Assembly: GCA_942159475.1 (NCBI GenBank)
Contig: OW804095.1
Coordinates: 57,006,773 to 57,070,772 of the forward strand
Source: Sthenelais limicola
Lineage: Eukaryota; Annelida; Polychaeta; Phyllodocida; Sigalionidae
Reading direction: 5' to 3'
DNA: 64,000 nucleotides
Shown: positions 49,301 to 60,726 of the stretch, piece after piece
Layout: each line of letters opens with the position of its first letter
Position numbering within the stretch: the first letter of the stretch is position 1
Position numbers and translations under genes: made by a program
The notes under the pieces: model-generated
Seen by the model: only the letters and a program-made list of their open reading frames with translations
What the model was told of the DNA's origin: nothing
Database searches by the model: none

Positions 49301-51149
49301 ACCGGTATATATGATAGGCAACATAATCAATGTAATACCTAATGTGAATAAACAGCTAAAGAGGTGTTGTTCATAACTGTATGCTTTGTCCAGGCAGCAA
49401 CCCTTTCTTGATCAACGGTTTTGAAATGCCGTTACTTTTAGGTTTCTTTCACACGATAATGGACCAACATAATTATAGCTACACCCTCAATGCATGAACT
49501 AGCAAGTTTATTGCCTGGTGGTAAAGATAAAGTAAATATATGACTACGATTGATATTAATCAATTTCTGTCATCCATATCAGTATGATAATTTCTGATAC
49601 AACACTCTGATCTACATAATTATGTTTGCGAAAACGACCCCAGCAGAATGGCACATGTGGAAAATAAGATACATGAAGTCGCGGGGATAGAACTTCCATG
49701 GATCATGTATGTATACATATAAATGTATGCCAATGAATTATCTTACTCCGGACCAGATACACTAATGTATCTATCGTGATGTATAAATATAGGGTACCCA
49801 CGGATATCTGCAAAGCAGCAGCACCATTCCCTCTCTGAGAGTTGCATGTCGTGATTGTGGTCGCACACATCGATGAAGGGTCGGACACAATGCTCATATC
49901 CATTGTCCTCGATGTCCTTTAGTTCCAGCCCAGAAAGCTGGGCATTGGAGTTCATATCTAACTGGTTGAATTCCCAACTCACTGGAGCTTGACAAATACA
50001 TTCATCTAGAAGGAATGGATAATGACTGATGAGTCGGGGTTGAAGTAAATTCTGTAAAGTGGGTTATGAAATCCTCCAATTCCCAAGAATTATATGTATA
50101 GAGGCTAGTATACCGTGAAATGAAAACCTTTAGATTTGATTCACTTGAAAGGATTTAATCTATTTTAATTAAAATCATGGCAAAAGAATTTGGAAACGCC
50201 ATATACATATATATAAATTTATACGCTGCCAGGCCGAGATGCATGGTATAGAATAGGAATTCGATATTATATCCCTCGAACTCGAGGACGTTTGCCCCTC
50301 AGCTCTGAGGTCAATCGATTAGCTAAAGCTACATCTTTAGACATAAGGGAATTCGATTGACAAAAACATCACTATTTATTAGAAGGAATATTAAGGGCTC
50401 TCCACGCTTACCATCATCTCGCAGCTCCTTTTTCTTGGAATTGCGCTTAGTCATATGGTGCTGAGCAGCGCTCTCACGCTCATCCTCTTCCATCAGCAGC
50501 TTGAACCAGTCCAGTAACCTCCGACCCATCTCATCCAGGTCCCTCTTCGTACATTCTGTAAACGATGGGGAGAAGAAACCTTTTATCATTTTGCCTATTC
50601 GGAAAATATTTCATCTTTTGTTGAAATGATTTTAGTATGCACATCTATTAACATTGATGGTCTACACTATTTCTCATTGAAACACTTACCCTTTTGGGGC
50701 TTTGTATGTAGTGCACTGTTTATCTTTCCCACATGAACTTCAGACTTTTTACTAGCACTTCTATCAATGTAATCAAATGCTGCTTTTGGTTGCGCTGGCA
50801 CTATGTTGTCTAATCTCTCTGTGTAATCAGGAGAATTCTGAAAAGAAATGATATATAAATGGGACTTGGAATGGAATGGGGTAGCATGGGCATTCCTTGG
50901 GATGCGAAATGACACTGCACGAAGTATGGCTGGTCACAATGTTGGTTGTGACCCAGGACACTTCAATGGGGAACGTTATCTGTATACATGTGTATACAAC
51001 ATTGCACTGCATTTAATGGTTGGATCCCCAGTCCAAATGATATATGATATACATGATATTTAGTATCCCCGAGATAAGCACAATATTACACTTACGGAAA
51101 TATTACCATTGCGATCCTTTCTCCTCCTCTCTTCCTTATTGTCCTCTTC
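46372..51149 (-). CDS. SPOCK: Testican (SPOCK)-like extracellular calcium-binding proteoglycan, partial
   Basis: Testicans are secreted SPARC-family proteoglycans of the extracellular matrix. Six phase-consistent exons on the minus strand: 51149-51096, 50837-50690, 50555-50412, 50005-49802, 49119-49048, 46509-46372. The third begins [20 protein letters not shown], the start of the extracellular calcium-binding domain. The fourth has [10 protein letters not shown] with EF-loop [12 protein letters not shown], a second EF-loop [12 protein letters not shown], and EWCCCF. The sixth is a thyroglobulin type-1 domain ([17 protein letters not shown], then [11 protein letters not shown]). The order, EC then thyroglobulin, with [13 protein letters not shown], fits SPOCK rather than SMOC or SPARC. 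The exons before the EC domain are charged and lack a Kazal/follistatin module. The signal-peptide exon and acidic C-terminal tail were not found, so both ends are open. Confidence 0.88.
47178..47589. mobile_element. 412-bp MITE with TIRs containing GCTAAC repeats
   Basis: The left end GGGACATTTAGCAACC is followed by CTACGCTAACGCTAACG and so on (five GCTAAC units); the right end read in reverse is GGGACATTTAGCAACCACAA then two GCTAAC units. Both ends are flanked by TA (47176-47177 and 47590-47591). It lies in an intron of the SPOCK-like gene. The two arms differ in GCTAAC copy number, showing microsatellite expansion inside a TIR. Confidence 0.85.
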
Positions 51150-51194
51150 CTACAGAACAGAATGAATGATATATAAGTAGGAGACACTAGGATG

Positions 51195-51460
51195 GATAGA
51201 GGGGGGGGGGCAGAAGAAGGGGGAGAGGAGGACAGTGGTGAGAGGGTGTGAGGTGTGAGAGAGAAAGGAAGAGTGAGAGAGAGATGAAAATTGAGAGGGA
51301 GAGAAGGAGAGAGAGAGAGATGATCAAGAGATATATAGCAAGGGAGAGGGAGGCTAGGGAGGAGGGCGATATGGAGAGGAAGAGAGGCGGGGGGGGCAGG
51401 GAGAAAGGAGGGAGGAATCAAAAGAGTAGCCCTGGGAGAGGGAGGGGCGGAATTTAATGA
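51195..51460 (+). repeat. Purine-rich (GA)n low-complexity tract
   Basis: About 260 bp of almost pure G/A on the plus strand (GAGAGAGAG, GGGAGAGGAGG). It lies just upstream of the most 5' SPOCK-like exon found. Reading frames here are composition artefacts. Confidence 0.9.
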
Positions 51461-54400
51461 GGGTAAGAGAGGGGGACCTGCCTTGGATTACAGACATTTA
51501 AAGGTTACTATCCACAATACGTGCTTGACTGGCCCCTTTTCGACTGTCAGCCGCCGTTCCAGACGGATACATTGCTCGTATAAAATATGATATCAACGTC
51601 ACGAAAATGAGAGTATCAAGGTTATTTATACAGACAGAACTTTGCCTCAGATGATCATTCAAGGATGATGAGTTTTCACCACTGTATGTTCCCTATCACA
51701 ATTACTGGCCACTGGAGCAGGCCCCTTCCCCTTGGGAATATGTCCCAGCGGATCCTGCCCCAGCCTGAGTGATTGAGTGCACTTTCTGCCGCCCTCGAAC
51801 CGATACATCGCCGAGTTCGGAATACACTCTCAACGCAAATGTAAGAACCACGCAAATTTAGCCAATCACCTCAATTCAGCGCCATTCCCCACGGGAATTG
51901 CCACAGAGACCGCGACCGCCATATGCCAAAGCAGGCATAAGAGTAGCCATTACACAAGTTTACTTCAGTTAAGGCATAGAGTAGATTTTTTTCATTCCGA
52001 CGTCCTAGTGGTGGTCAGCTGGTCGTTTATTGAAGCTGACTGCTATGTTCCTTGCCTCTCATTTCATTAGATGGGTTGTCAGGTCTGCTGCCGTGGCGTC
52101 TTCAACTTAAAAGGCTTGCTGATTTGGTGCACACAGATTCCATCGAACCGAGACATTATTTGGCTGATGTTTCACCAATATAAATTAGGTTGTAGCCTTC
52201 AATGCAACGCGCGAAAGAAGCCGGCCGACCCTAAGGGGGATACATATAGGTCTAAAAGGCCTATCCCGAGGGTTTACATAGCATAGACAAGTTTGTGGAT
52301 TCCATGGGCTGGCAATTTTCCCCTCACAGTCCTAAGCTTTCTTTGGAACCTTTGCAAAACTTTCTCCTTTAATGGATGCAGAAGTAATGATATGCAAAGA
52401 AACCAGATACTAAGAGACTATTATCCATATATTATCAAAGAGACCCGAGACCTTCGTTTGAAAGAGTATAGGGACTGATAGTTTAATCGCTAAAAAGGAA
52501 TGGCCACCTTGATGATAAGCTTTGAGGAGATACAAGACTGGTATTCTCGATAAAAGCAATCAGCATTTAGGGTATCTGGGGGAAGACCAAGAGTGCACAT
52601 CAAAGATAACGTAAACTCACCTTCAACAAATACTGGCCATTGGGTCAGATGGACAAGTACAGTGCATGGTAGGTCAATACTCCTTCAAGGGGTGGAATCT
52701 GCATAGATAAACTAATGCAAACTGTCAGGGTATTATTGTTACTTGTGTGCTACTTACACATTAAATATACGCCCATGCAAAATATCGACTCAAGCTAGGG
52801 CCTAGGGTTTGGGACAGGAGGACCTCTTCAACCCGATTACCTGTATTTCGATCCAAGAATAGGATAGGCGTTGCTTTAATGGCTGTCAATAGAGACACCG
52901 AGAAGGCAATTTTCTAGGGGCGTGCAATTATCTGACATTGGAGTAAGGCTGACGGAGGAATGTATTTATTGTACTCATCGATGATATTTCAACTGGCTTT
53001 CAGTCCGTCAACCTTCCAATAAATACTATGGAGGGATGGTTCAATACAACTAATAAACTTCCTGAACATTCGAGAATATATAAGAGGATTTTGCGACTTT
53101 TAAAGTCACGTTAAAGTTGTTATCATAAAGAATAGAAATATGAATTGAATATTGACAAGGTGGTAATGAGAATTGCTTTTATTTCCCTTCCGGTTTTTAA
53201 ATGGGCTTCACAAAGCGGTAGCATGACAAACCAAAATGTTAAACAACATGTAATTTATATGGGTAAAATGCATGAATTCCATAGTTGAAGAACCTAGATG
53301 TACTGTGATGGTTGTATTTTGTCAATATTTGTGTACTTTAAGTTTGAAATATTGTGTGTAGATTTAGAAGTGTGTAGATTTAGAGATGTTAAATGTACAT
53401 GATTTAAACAGCGAGGCGACGCATGGAAACAGCTGGCAACATTTATAGTGTTTTTAATTGAAATACATGTAAATTCGTTGTGGCCTTAATGAAATTATCA
53501 TTTAAAAAAAAGGATATTAACAGACGTTGATTGTATTTGGTACCGTGGAATAATAATCATGAACGAGCATTCATGAAGTTCTGAGCATTGGCCTCATCCA
53601 TACTTAAGGCACCATTCATATATGAATAAAAGATCAGCACATTTTTAAATAGCATACGCTGCATTTTCCAGACCAAACATGAACAAAGTACTGTACGGTT
53701 GGCTCGTGCAGAATTGCTATGTCGGGGTAGAGGTCCCAGCAAAGTAGATTTATTATGATTCTGTCTGACACGTTAATGTAAGTGGGATGAGTAGCTTGAC
53801 ATCTGAACGACACAAATCATTGTTCAGCCAATGCACAAGTAAAAGGCATCGCACAGAGACAATGTATACACTACGTTGTCGGGAACCAAATAACATATCA
53901 TTGTCGTCTATAAAGTCCCACCCATTAGTTCAATACTGTACTGTGATGGCAGACCAATAACGATTCAATTGCTTTATATATAGACGTGTTATATACATAG
54001 ATAATGACAGCAATTTTATTCATAGAGCCACACCTATGTTGTAGTTCAGGCAGTTCGTTGGAAAACAATTACGTCTTAATTTCCTGGGTATAGGTAGAAT
54101 GAACACAAGTATTTGGCCCTGTTCCAGTATCATAATTATGCCAAAATATATTGTCGTGATTCTGATTTCTCGGCTTCCAAATATTGGTTTAGTTTGGAAA
54201 GATTTTTATTCAAAATCAAATGAAGGGTACATATAATAATATTATGTGAACAACATTGTTCATGTTTTCGTCTGTAGCCCTGTATTACGACACTGTGATA
54301 GCAGTTTCTTGGCAAGGTCGGGAATTTTCGTTTAAGTATATCCAATATATAAGCAGAAGAGACATTTGTAAAGTGTGAGAATAGTGGCTGTATACAATAC

Positions 54401-57240
54401 CGATTTTCTAGTAGTCTGTGAATAAGCGCAACAGGAAATCCCATTCTATTATTTCACCCGCAGTTATAGTAAATGGCTCATACAGTCCTTATAATGGCCA
54501 TTGCATCGATTGGAGTAATGTAACATATAAGGCTCTGCTGGTATCTTTCTGCTGAGATGTAGAAATACCAAATCAATCTGCCGTTTCCTGGACTGGTGAG
54601 CATCCTATCTTGCTATTGACCATTGGTCTCTGGAGGATATTGCTCCATTAGGTCCGGTAGTCCAGGGATCCCTCTGCACATTGTATACCGACTTGTCTTA
54701 TCTTGATTCGAAGGTATCTTATCAATATGTTCTTAACCCCTTGAATCACCGGAGTGTAGTAACGACACACTGTTAGGATACAACGTATTTGTGATAGCGA
54801 TGCAAGTATTGCAAAGATGAGATTGATTTTTTTGTCGTAAAAAGAAAATTCTAAAGATATCAATTAAACGTTGGGAGTGCATGGACGTTCATGCTCATCT
54901 TTCATTATTTTTCATAGTGACCTCGCCCATACATTATTTCCTTTAGAGTGTTCCGTATGCGAAAGCTGTGCGCTGTCTGGCTTTATAGTTGGTGAATAAT
55001 ATTGAGAGTACCTACAACCACTATTTTCAAAGCGCATAATCCACATTCTCGTATACTACTTTCCCCCAGTGGACCTTGGATTGCCTCAGTCAATGTCCAC
55101 TTCTCCTATACTACTCTAAAATCGCGGTCAAGCGCTGTGAATGAAAATAAAAGTTTTTACATGTAGGCTTCATGCTTAAAAGAATCTTGCTCCAGTAAAA
55201 TGTATTCAGACATCGAGCACTTTAAGGTAAACATAGCCAACACACCGCGGGTTGGAGCTTCAACTGATTTAAAGATAAATATTCAGCCTGTGCTGCAAAG
55301 GCAATACTGACATCTAACATAGGCCATCAATGTCCTACATAACATCTCTGGAGAAGAAAAGGCTTTTTGTGCTTCAGTGTTGTAATCTAACGCTACAAAG
55401 ATTGAATGAAAAATACATTAGATATCCATTCTTGTAGCAAGCAAGGCACGATGATATTTGTAATTCAAATCCTTGCTCTAATCAAATGTAAAGGAGCGCA
55501 TTCCAACAGAACTGATGAGGTTCTAAAACATTTATAGCATGAGAGGATTGAACATGTATTGGTAGTGCCTCATCTACTTTGAGATATTGCAGACCTTTAT
55601 CTGATCTCTCCTCCTCCAACAATTCATGTTCCACTGCAGATGGAAGCTATAACAAATGATGGACATGAGAATTGTAGCTACCCTGTGACACAAAACATCG
55701 ACCTAACTTGGCTACTCCGTTGTCAGCTTTCAGACGGCCCACACAAGAAGATGGATGTGCTCCTCTCACCTCCGTGGTCGACAAGCTGAGAGAGCACTAC
55801 AAACATCTAGCCGGTCCATCTCATCTACATGAAAGCGTCACAAGGGTGAAAAAGGAAGGATGCATTCCGGGCGCAGGAGTGTTGCCAGTGGTCTGGCGGA
55901 GTGAATGGATCTATTAGTTCATTTAATGAATACGGCACCGCCCCTGGCACTGTTTGATATCCAAATTAAACGTCTACTTCCACCCCTCCCGACCAGAAGC
56001 GGGAGCGAGTCTCATTTGTCTGCAATTGAATTTTTGCTTTCTATTCTCGTGGTGGCAATTTAAAAGACTTTAAAAACAAGGTTGAAGGGTGGCGCGCGCC
56101 GAGCCGATGGAAACAATTTAGTTCAGGACATCGGGTCACTTGAGACATACTTGAAGAGAATATTCGCTACTATGGGCTTTTCCCAATCGTGTATCGAATA
56201 CTGGTTCTGTCGATACCGGACTCGCCTATACAAACTATATACTTCTTTCCGTGATGTCTTAAATGGGGAAAGACTGAGTTGGAAAGGATCCATCTCGGAT
56301 AGAATGATGCATACAGATGTGTATGGAACCTATACAATTCTACACTCCAATATATTCACTCAGTATTATTCTACCCTCTATCATACAAACGCACCGAGGA
56401 GAATGCTACTGCTATAGGATGGCCTTTCTGCTTCCTTGTGGTTATACATCATAATAGACAAAAATACGCACCTCTCGAAGCACAGGAGTGAAATAGGCTT
56501 TCAGGAAGAGAGGTATGAATTGCTGGCGTATTGAAAGCATTCAATCAAAATACATTCGGTCCTTGACGTATGCGGTGCCATATTGTGCAACCAAGTATGC
56601 TATTAGTCTAATTGATTATATTTTTCCCCTGATGGTTACAAACATTTAGCATATCGATCTCACGAATAAGAGAATAAATCAACTAGATTGTGAATGTTTA
56701 ATCAACATTTTAAAAGCGCGCACTTTAGAAGGAGAAATCCATCTTCATGATTAGATACTATAACCTAAGATCCTTATAATCTTTTTTTATAACTATGGTG
56801 TTGCCAGCTGTTATCTGAAGAGACTAATAAGCAAAACACCTGCTAAACGCAGAAATAAGTAGGATATATTGATGTACAAAACGTTCATCTTGACAATTGC
56901 AATGTCGAAAAGGCATCGATGTTGGACCTAAATAGTCATACATAAGCCTCCAGAAATTACAGAATAAAGACTGTTTAAAGTGATAGATTAGTATGCTTAA
57001 AAGCATGGGCTTAGTAAATATGCACATAAATTTGAAAATGTAACCTTTGGCAACTAAGAAAGAACTAAGACTCTTAAACCTCCCGCATCAAACAGGTTTC
57101 TTCTTTGGTGAATAAATACATTGTGAGTTAAGTGTGTGTGTGAGGGGGCGGGAAGGTAATCGTAGAAAAACTGAAATCATAAGGTGGAGAAAAAAATAAC
57201 AACTCACTAGACGTGTATTATTCTTTTATTCCACGATTTG
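51461..57240. other. Intergenic or intronic region, no gene recognised
   Basis: Any N-terminal exons of the SPOCK-like gene lie here or beyond but were not identified. Frames such as 51777-52070, 55708-55917 and 56082-56417 show no family similarity that I recognise and no clear splice context. No RNA gene or TIR element was noticed. Confidence 0.45.
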
Positions 57241-57390
57241 GCCGTGAGCGTACAATATAATCGATATACTAGAGAGAGAGCGATCGTCAGAGGTGACGGA
57301 CGTATTTTCTGGAGCTACGCCGATCGCCGCTCAAACATACCATAACTTTGGACATACCTGACTCATCATTCTATAAAGGACATTGCTAAA

Positions 57391-57417
57391 ATGAGCGAGA
57401 GGAGGAGAGCTGAGTGA
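57391..57417 (+). CDS. Possible 8-codon upstream ORF in the LINE leader
   Basis: ATG-AGC-GAG-AGG and so on to TGA, 81 nt before the ORF1 ATG at 57499. It encodes a short Arg/Glu-rich peptide. It may modulate ORF1 translation, but tiny uORFs occur by chance. Confidence 0.25.
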   Translation: MSERRRAE

Positions 57418-57498
57418 GTCCAAAATTGAAACTTTGTTATATGTTTATCACCATATTTGAGCAACATTTCACTGAAAATCACCCAATATCGCCTCAAT

Positions 57499-59451
57499 AT
57501 GGAAGGGGATAAACCAGCATTTCTAACCGGGCAGCAGTTAACGAAAGCTTTCTCACACCCACTAATCCCTCAACTACAAACAACCGTGCAAACACTGTCT
57601 AAACCATTGGAAGCTATCCCAACATATGAACTTTCACAGATATCTGAATATAAGATCGCCGACGAGGATTCGTCTGTAGATTCTCTTAAGAAATCATTGA
57701 AATGCGCCCACAGAAATCTTGAACAAGTGTTAAGTAAAATGGATGATATAGTAGAAAGTGAAAATAACATGAGAGAGGAAGTTATCTCACTGAGAAAACA
57801 ACTAAGCAAAGTAACTGAAGAAAAGAATCAAGATCACGAGAAAATGCTTTCTCTGGAGACTGATCAACGTCGGTCCAATGTCATTATTGCGGGGGTCCCA
57901 TATGACCGTTCTGAGGATATTGATAGAGTAGTGTTGCAGGTCTTACGTGTGATTAACCCTAGAATACAAGAGGAAGAGATTTTTCATGCGAGAAGGCTAG
58001 GTAAATACCAACTGGGCACAAAACAAATTCTAGTGAAGCTTAAGAACGAAGTGGTCCGTAATTACATCTACGACAAACGTTCCAGGCTTAAAGATAATAC
58101 ATCATTCCCCAAAGTGTTCATCAACCCGGACCTTCCGGAGGAGATTCAAGAAAGAAAGAGCAAACTCCGCACAGTAAAATATCACGCAGAAAAGCAAGAC
58201 GGAATTGAAGTTGGCAAAATAGTGAGAGACAAGATCCAAATAGGAGGAATTTGGTATCGACACGACCAACTGGAGTTGTTGGACGAGGGCCTGAAACTTA
58301 GTAATGCGAAGACCAAATGGACCAATAAAGGCATCTTCTTTCAATCGCAGTACTCCCCACTAAGTAACTTTTACCCCTCACCAATCAAAGTGGATGATCT
58401 CGTATTTAACTCGGTTGAGCAGGCCTACCACTACGCAAGGGCAAATTTATTAGGAAGTAGGGAAGAAGCCACACGAATCTACCTGGAGAAGGATCCAAGA
58501 AGGATCAAAAAGATCGCATCTGAAATTGAGTCCAATGAGAAGTGGAATAAGGTAAAGATAGCAGTAATGCGTGCTGTGGCAGAAGAGAAATTCGCGCAGA
58601 ATGAAGATCTGGCCGACTACTTATCTCAAACAGGCACCACCCCTATATATGAAGCGACCAACGACCGATTCTGGGCGATAGGGTGCAGCCTACAATCTGA
58701 ACATATTGGCAGTGATAAATACTTAGGTGACAACCTAATGGGTCAAATATTGGAGGATATAAGATCATCGCTCAACCACTATACCACTGCAGAGGATCGC
58801 CTAAAAGTTGTATTCAAAGGGCATGACGGTAACAAACCAAAGCCAGCAGGTAGCAGCTCACCAAAATTTAATAGGAAAAAAGACAACAAATCTGAAAAAA
58901 AGAAATTAAGCACAGCCACAGGAGGGGTAGCTCATAGTAACTGGACAACCGACCACCAAGAGGACCTTTCTGATGTCGATTTCCCAACCTATGCACTTAG
59001 CCAGCAAATGCCACGCTCTATACCAACCAACCTAGAGGATACAATTCTTGGCCCACGAGGACGGATACGCTCTGAAATGCCCCCACCCTCATCTCCGCAA
59101 CAGCAAGCACACACACCACCCAAAGCCACCGTTGGGTCAGTCACTATGCAGAGTACGTCCTACGCTGAGAAGTTGACTCCTTCCTTTACACGAACAAGAT
59201 CTGAATCTGCCGGTAGAGAGGATAAAATACCTAAAAGCTCCAATACTACTCAGGAGCAAGGAAAATCAAAGCCAAATAATTCCGCTACAACCCGCAGCAA
59301 AGGACAGCAAAAGAATCCGGCCAAATCACAGGTAAAAGCGCAAAAACCTGACAGTAAAACTTCTAATCCTTTAGACGAGATTTCAATTGATAATAGGGTC
59401 TCGCTTAGCCACATGTGTAAACTTTCCTCAAATGGTCTGCTTTCTAGCTAG
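57499..59451 (+). CDS. Retrotransposon ORF1: coiled coil, RRM-like region, NADAR domain
   Basis: 650 aa. The frame is open from a TTG at 57457, but the first ATG is 57499 (MEGDKPAFLTG), taken as the start. Residues about 58-120 are a Lys/Glu/Leu-rich coiled coil. Residues 125-200 (RRSNVIIAGVPYDRSEDID to IYDKRSRL) resemble the RRM core of LINE ORF1 RNA chaperones. Residues about 278-426 are a full NADAR domain: PLSNFYPSPI (Ser289-Asn290-Phe291), NSVEQAYHYARA (Glu307), EEKFAQNEDL, FWAIGC (391-396) and YLGDNLMGQILEDIR (408-422). NADAR proteins include YbiA-like N-glycosidases and enzymes that remove ADP-ribose from guanine. The C-terminal 200 residues are low-complexity, Ser/Pro/Lys-rich. Its place 5' of an esterase and an EN-RT ORF identifies it as ORF1 of the element. 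Enzymatic activity is not shown; the usual WGIG is WAIG here. Confidence 0.9.
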   Translation: MEGDKPAFLTGQQLTKAFSHPLIPQLQTTVQTLSKPLEAIPTYELSQISEYKIADEDSSVDSLKKSLKCAHRNLEQVLSKMDDIVESENNMREEVISLRKQLSKVTEEKNQDHEKMLSLETDQRRSNVIIAGVPYDRSEDIDRVVLQVLRVINPRIQEEEIFHARRLGKYQLGTKQILVKLKNEVVRNYIYDKRSRLKDNTSFPKVFINPDLPEEIQERKSKLRTVKYHAEKQDGIEVGKIVRDKIQIGGIWYRHDQLELLDEGLKLSNAKTKWTNKGIFFQSQYSPLSNFYPSPIKVDDLVFNSVEQAYHYARANLLGSREEATRIYLEKDPRRIKKIASEIESNEKWNKVKIAVMRAVAEEKFAQNEDLADYLSQTGTTPIYEATNDRFWAIGCSLQSEHIGSDKYLGDNLMGQILEDIRSSLNHYTTAEDRLKVVFKGHDGNKPKPAGSSSPKFNRKKDNKSEKKKLSTATGGVAHSNWTTDHQEDLSDVDFPTYALSQQMPRSIPTNLEDTILGPRGRIRSEMPPPSSPQQQAHTPPKATVGSVTMQSTSYAEKLTPSFTRTRSESAGREDKIPKSSNTTQEQGKSKPNNSATTRSKGQQKNPAKSQVKAQKPDSKTSNPLDEISIDNRVSLSHMCKLSSNGLLSS

Positions 59452-59473
59452 CATATATATATCTAACTAGAAA
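59441..59473 (+). other. Hairpin spanning the ORF1 stop codon
   Basis: TTTCTAG (59441-59447) pairs with CTAGAAA (59467-59473). After a one-base mismatch, TAG pairs with CTA, leaving an AT-rich loop. The ORF1 stop TAG (59449-59451) lies within the 5' arm. The SGNH ORF begins 23 nt after the hairpin, so it might assist termination-reinitiation. Alternatively, the pyrimidine-rich TATATTTCAG just before the next ATG could be a splice acceptor. Confidence 0.5.
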
Positions 59474-59495
59474 TATTTCATATATTTCAGCCACA

Positions 59496-60116
59496 ATGAA
59501 TACTACCACTCTAATTGTAACTGATTCCCGTGGAAAACGATTACAATCCTTCATTGACTCAGACGACATCTTGGTATACGCATTTAGTGGTGCAAAACTA
59601 GAAAGACTCACTTATGAACTGAAAACTCTAGTTAATAGACACCATCCAACCAACGCCATACTCATCGGCGGAATATGCGACTTCTGTTGTAAAAACCCAG
59701 AAACAAAAGAGATAACACTCGCCTCTTACCATGAAGGAGACCTAGTGCGGCTAATGAAAACCAAGTACGATCTCTCTCTAGAAAACCTTTACCAGGAACG
59801 CCAAATATGCAACATCGCCCTCGGGGGTCTAATTGGGGTAGATCTAAACAGAGCGAACAGATTACATGACTTCTCACCATACCAAAACATGATTTCCGAT
59901 GCAATACTTACTATTAATCAGGACCTAAGAATGTTAAACTCCACTCGAAATATCAATCACCCCCATCTCATCACGAAAGTCCACAAGTATGAGCGCCACA
60001 AACCTCGCCACACGTACACAAGACTACCAGATGGGATACACCTGGACGATTTGGTATTACGGAACTGGTCAAAACAGATTAAACTCTTTCACAATACACC
60101 AAGACTAGATATATAA
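59496..60116 (+). CDS. Retrotransposon SGNH hydrolase-like (esterase) ORF
   Basis: 206 aa from ATG 59496, in a different frame from ORF1, 44 bp downstream. SGNH/GDSL layout: block I TDSRGKRL (Asp10-Ser11, candidate nucleophile), block III-like IGGICDF (58-63) and block V DGIHLDD (Asp179, His182). Block III has Cys where the family consensus GxND has Asn, so oxyanion-hole chemistry may differ. Esterase domains of this fold are known in ORF1 proteins of CR1/L2-type LINEs. Here the domain forms its own ORF rather than being fused to ORF1. It may act on membranes or on RNP targeting; the substrate is unknown. Confidence 0.75.
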   Translation: MNTTTLIVTDSRGKRLQSFIDSDDILVYAFSGAKLERLTYELKTLVNRHHPTNAILIGGICDFCCKNPETKEITLASYHEGDLVRLMKTKYDLSLENLYQERQICNIALGGLIGVDLNRANRLHDFSPYQNMISDAILTINQDLRMLNSTRNINHPHLITKVHKYERHKPRHTYTRLPDGIHLDDLVLRNWSKQIKLFHNTPRLDI

Positions 60117-60119
60117 TTT

Positions 60120-60184
60120 CCAATTACTTAGACTACGATGGGATGATGATAATCATCGCTTATTGTTTGACCTAATGCTGTTGG
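60120..60184 (+). other. Spacer hairpin 1 (GATGATAATCATC core)
   Basis: Perfect palindromic core GATGAT-A-ATCATC at 60145-60157. Possible outer pairings are TTAG (60128-60131) with CTAA (60172-60175) and CCAA (60120-60123) with TTGG (60181-60184). It starts four bases after the SGNH stop codon. The outer stems are short and less certain than the core. Confidence 0.6.
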
Positions 60185-60538
60185 ATTCAATATATATCAT
60201 ACCAGAAACTGATCTAAAAACCACGAGGTCGCTCTGTTTACTATTGTTTATTTACCAATTACTCTCCACTTGCATATAACCATTGTTTATATTATGATCA
60301 ACCTAGCTATTTCAGATTGTAAAATGTTCGCTAGTCTGACGACGATACCTCATCGCTGGCATAAGGTGGGCTTGAAATTCATGTGCTTTCACAATCTGCG
60401 GACGAGGTAACACTTGCATTTTGTATGATCTCTAATAAACTATAATCATAATGTTGAAATATAAAGTTGACAATTGCTACTTAACAGTATACTGTACATC
60501 CACAATTGATTATGTATATATCACTGGGTTTGGAGATG

Positions 60539-60597
60539 ACAATTTATGTTCAACGATGATAATCATCCGGATCCATCTGAACCTATTGAAAAATTGT
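60539..60597 (+). other. Spacer hairpin 2 (GATGATAATCATC core)
   Basis: The same core is at 60555-60567. Flanking stems nest around it: GTTCA (60548-60552) with TGAAC (60578-60582), and ACAATTT (60539-60545) with AAATTGT (60591-60597). Confidence 0.7.
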
Positions 60598-60633
60598 AAT
60601 TTACATGTGCCTAAAATGTTCATTGATTCAGTA

Positions 60634-60726
60634 TTGGTGGGTCTCCCGCATTGGGGGATTGGCAAAACACAGCGATGATAATCATCAGGTGTGGATCTGG
60701 TTGACCCAGTCCGAGAGGCCTACCAA
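60634..60726 (+). other. Spacer hairpin 3 (GATGATAATCATC core)
   Basis: Core at 60674-60686, with ACAC (60667-60670) pairing GTGT (60689-60692). An outer 12-bp stem pairs TTGGTGGGTCTC (60634-60645) with GAGGCCTACCAA (60715-60726), including two G-T wobbles. Confidence 0.7.

Noticed and set aside
51248..51457. Arg/Glu-rich frame in the GA tract
   Set aside because: Pure low-complexity purine sequence.
55708..56417. Two short plus-strand frames of about 70 and 111 codons
   Set aside because: No homology recognised, non-ATG or weak starts and no paired splice sites; could not be supported as exons.
57457..57498. Upstream extension of ORF1 from a TTG codon at 57457
   Set aside because: No ATG in the extension; the in-frame ATG at 57499 is the first standard start and keeps all recognised domains.
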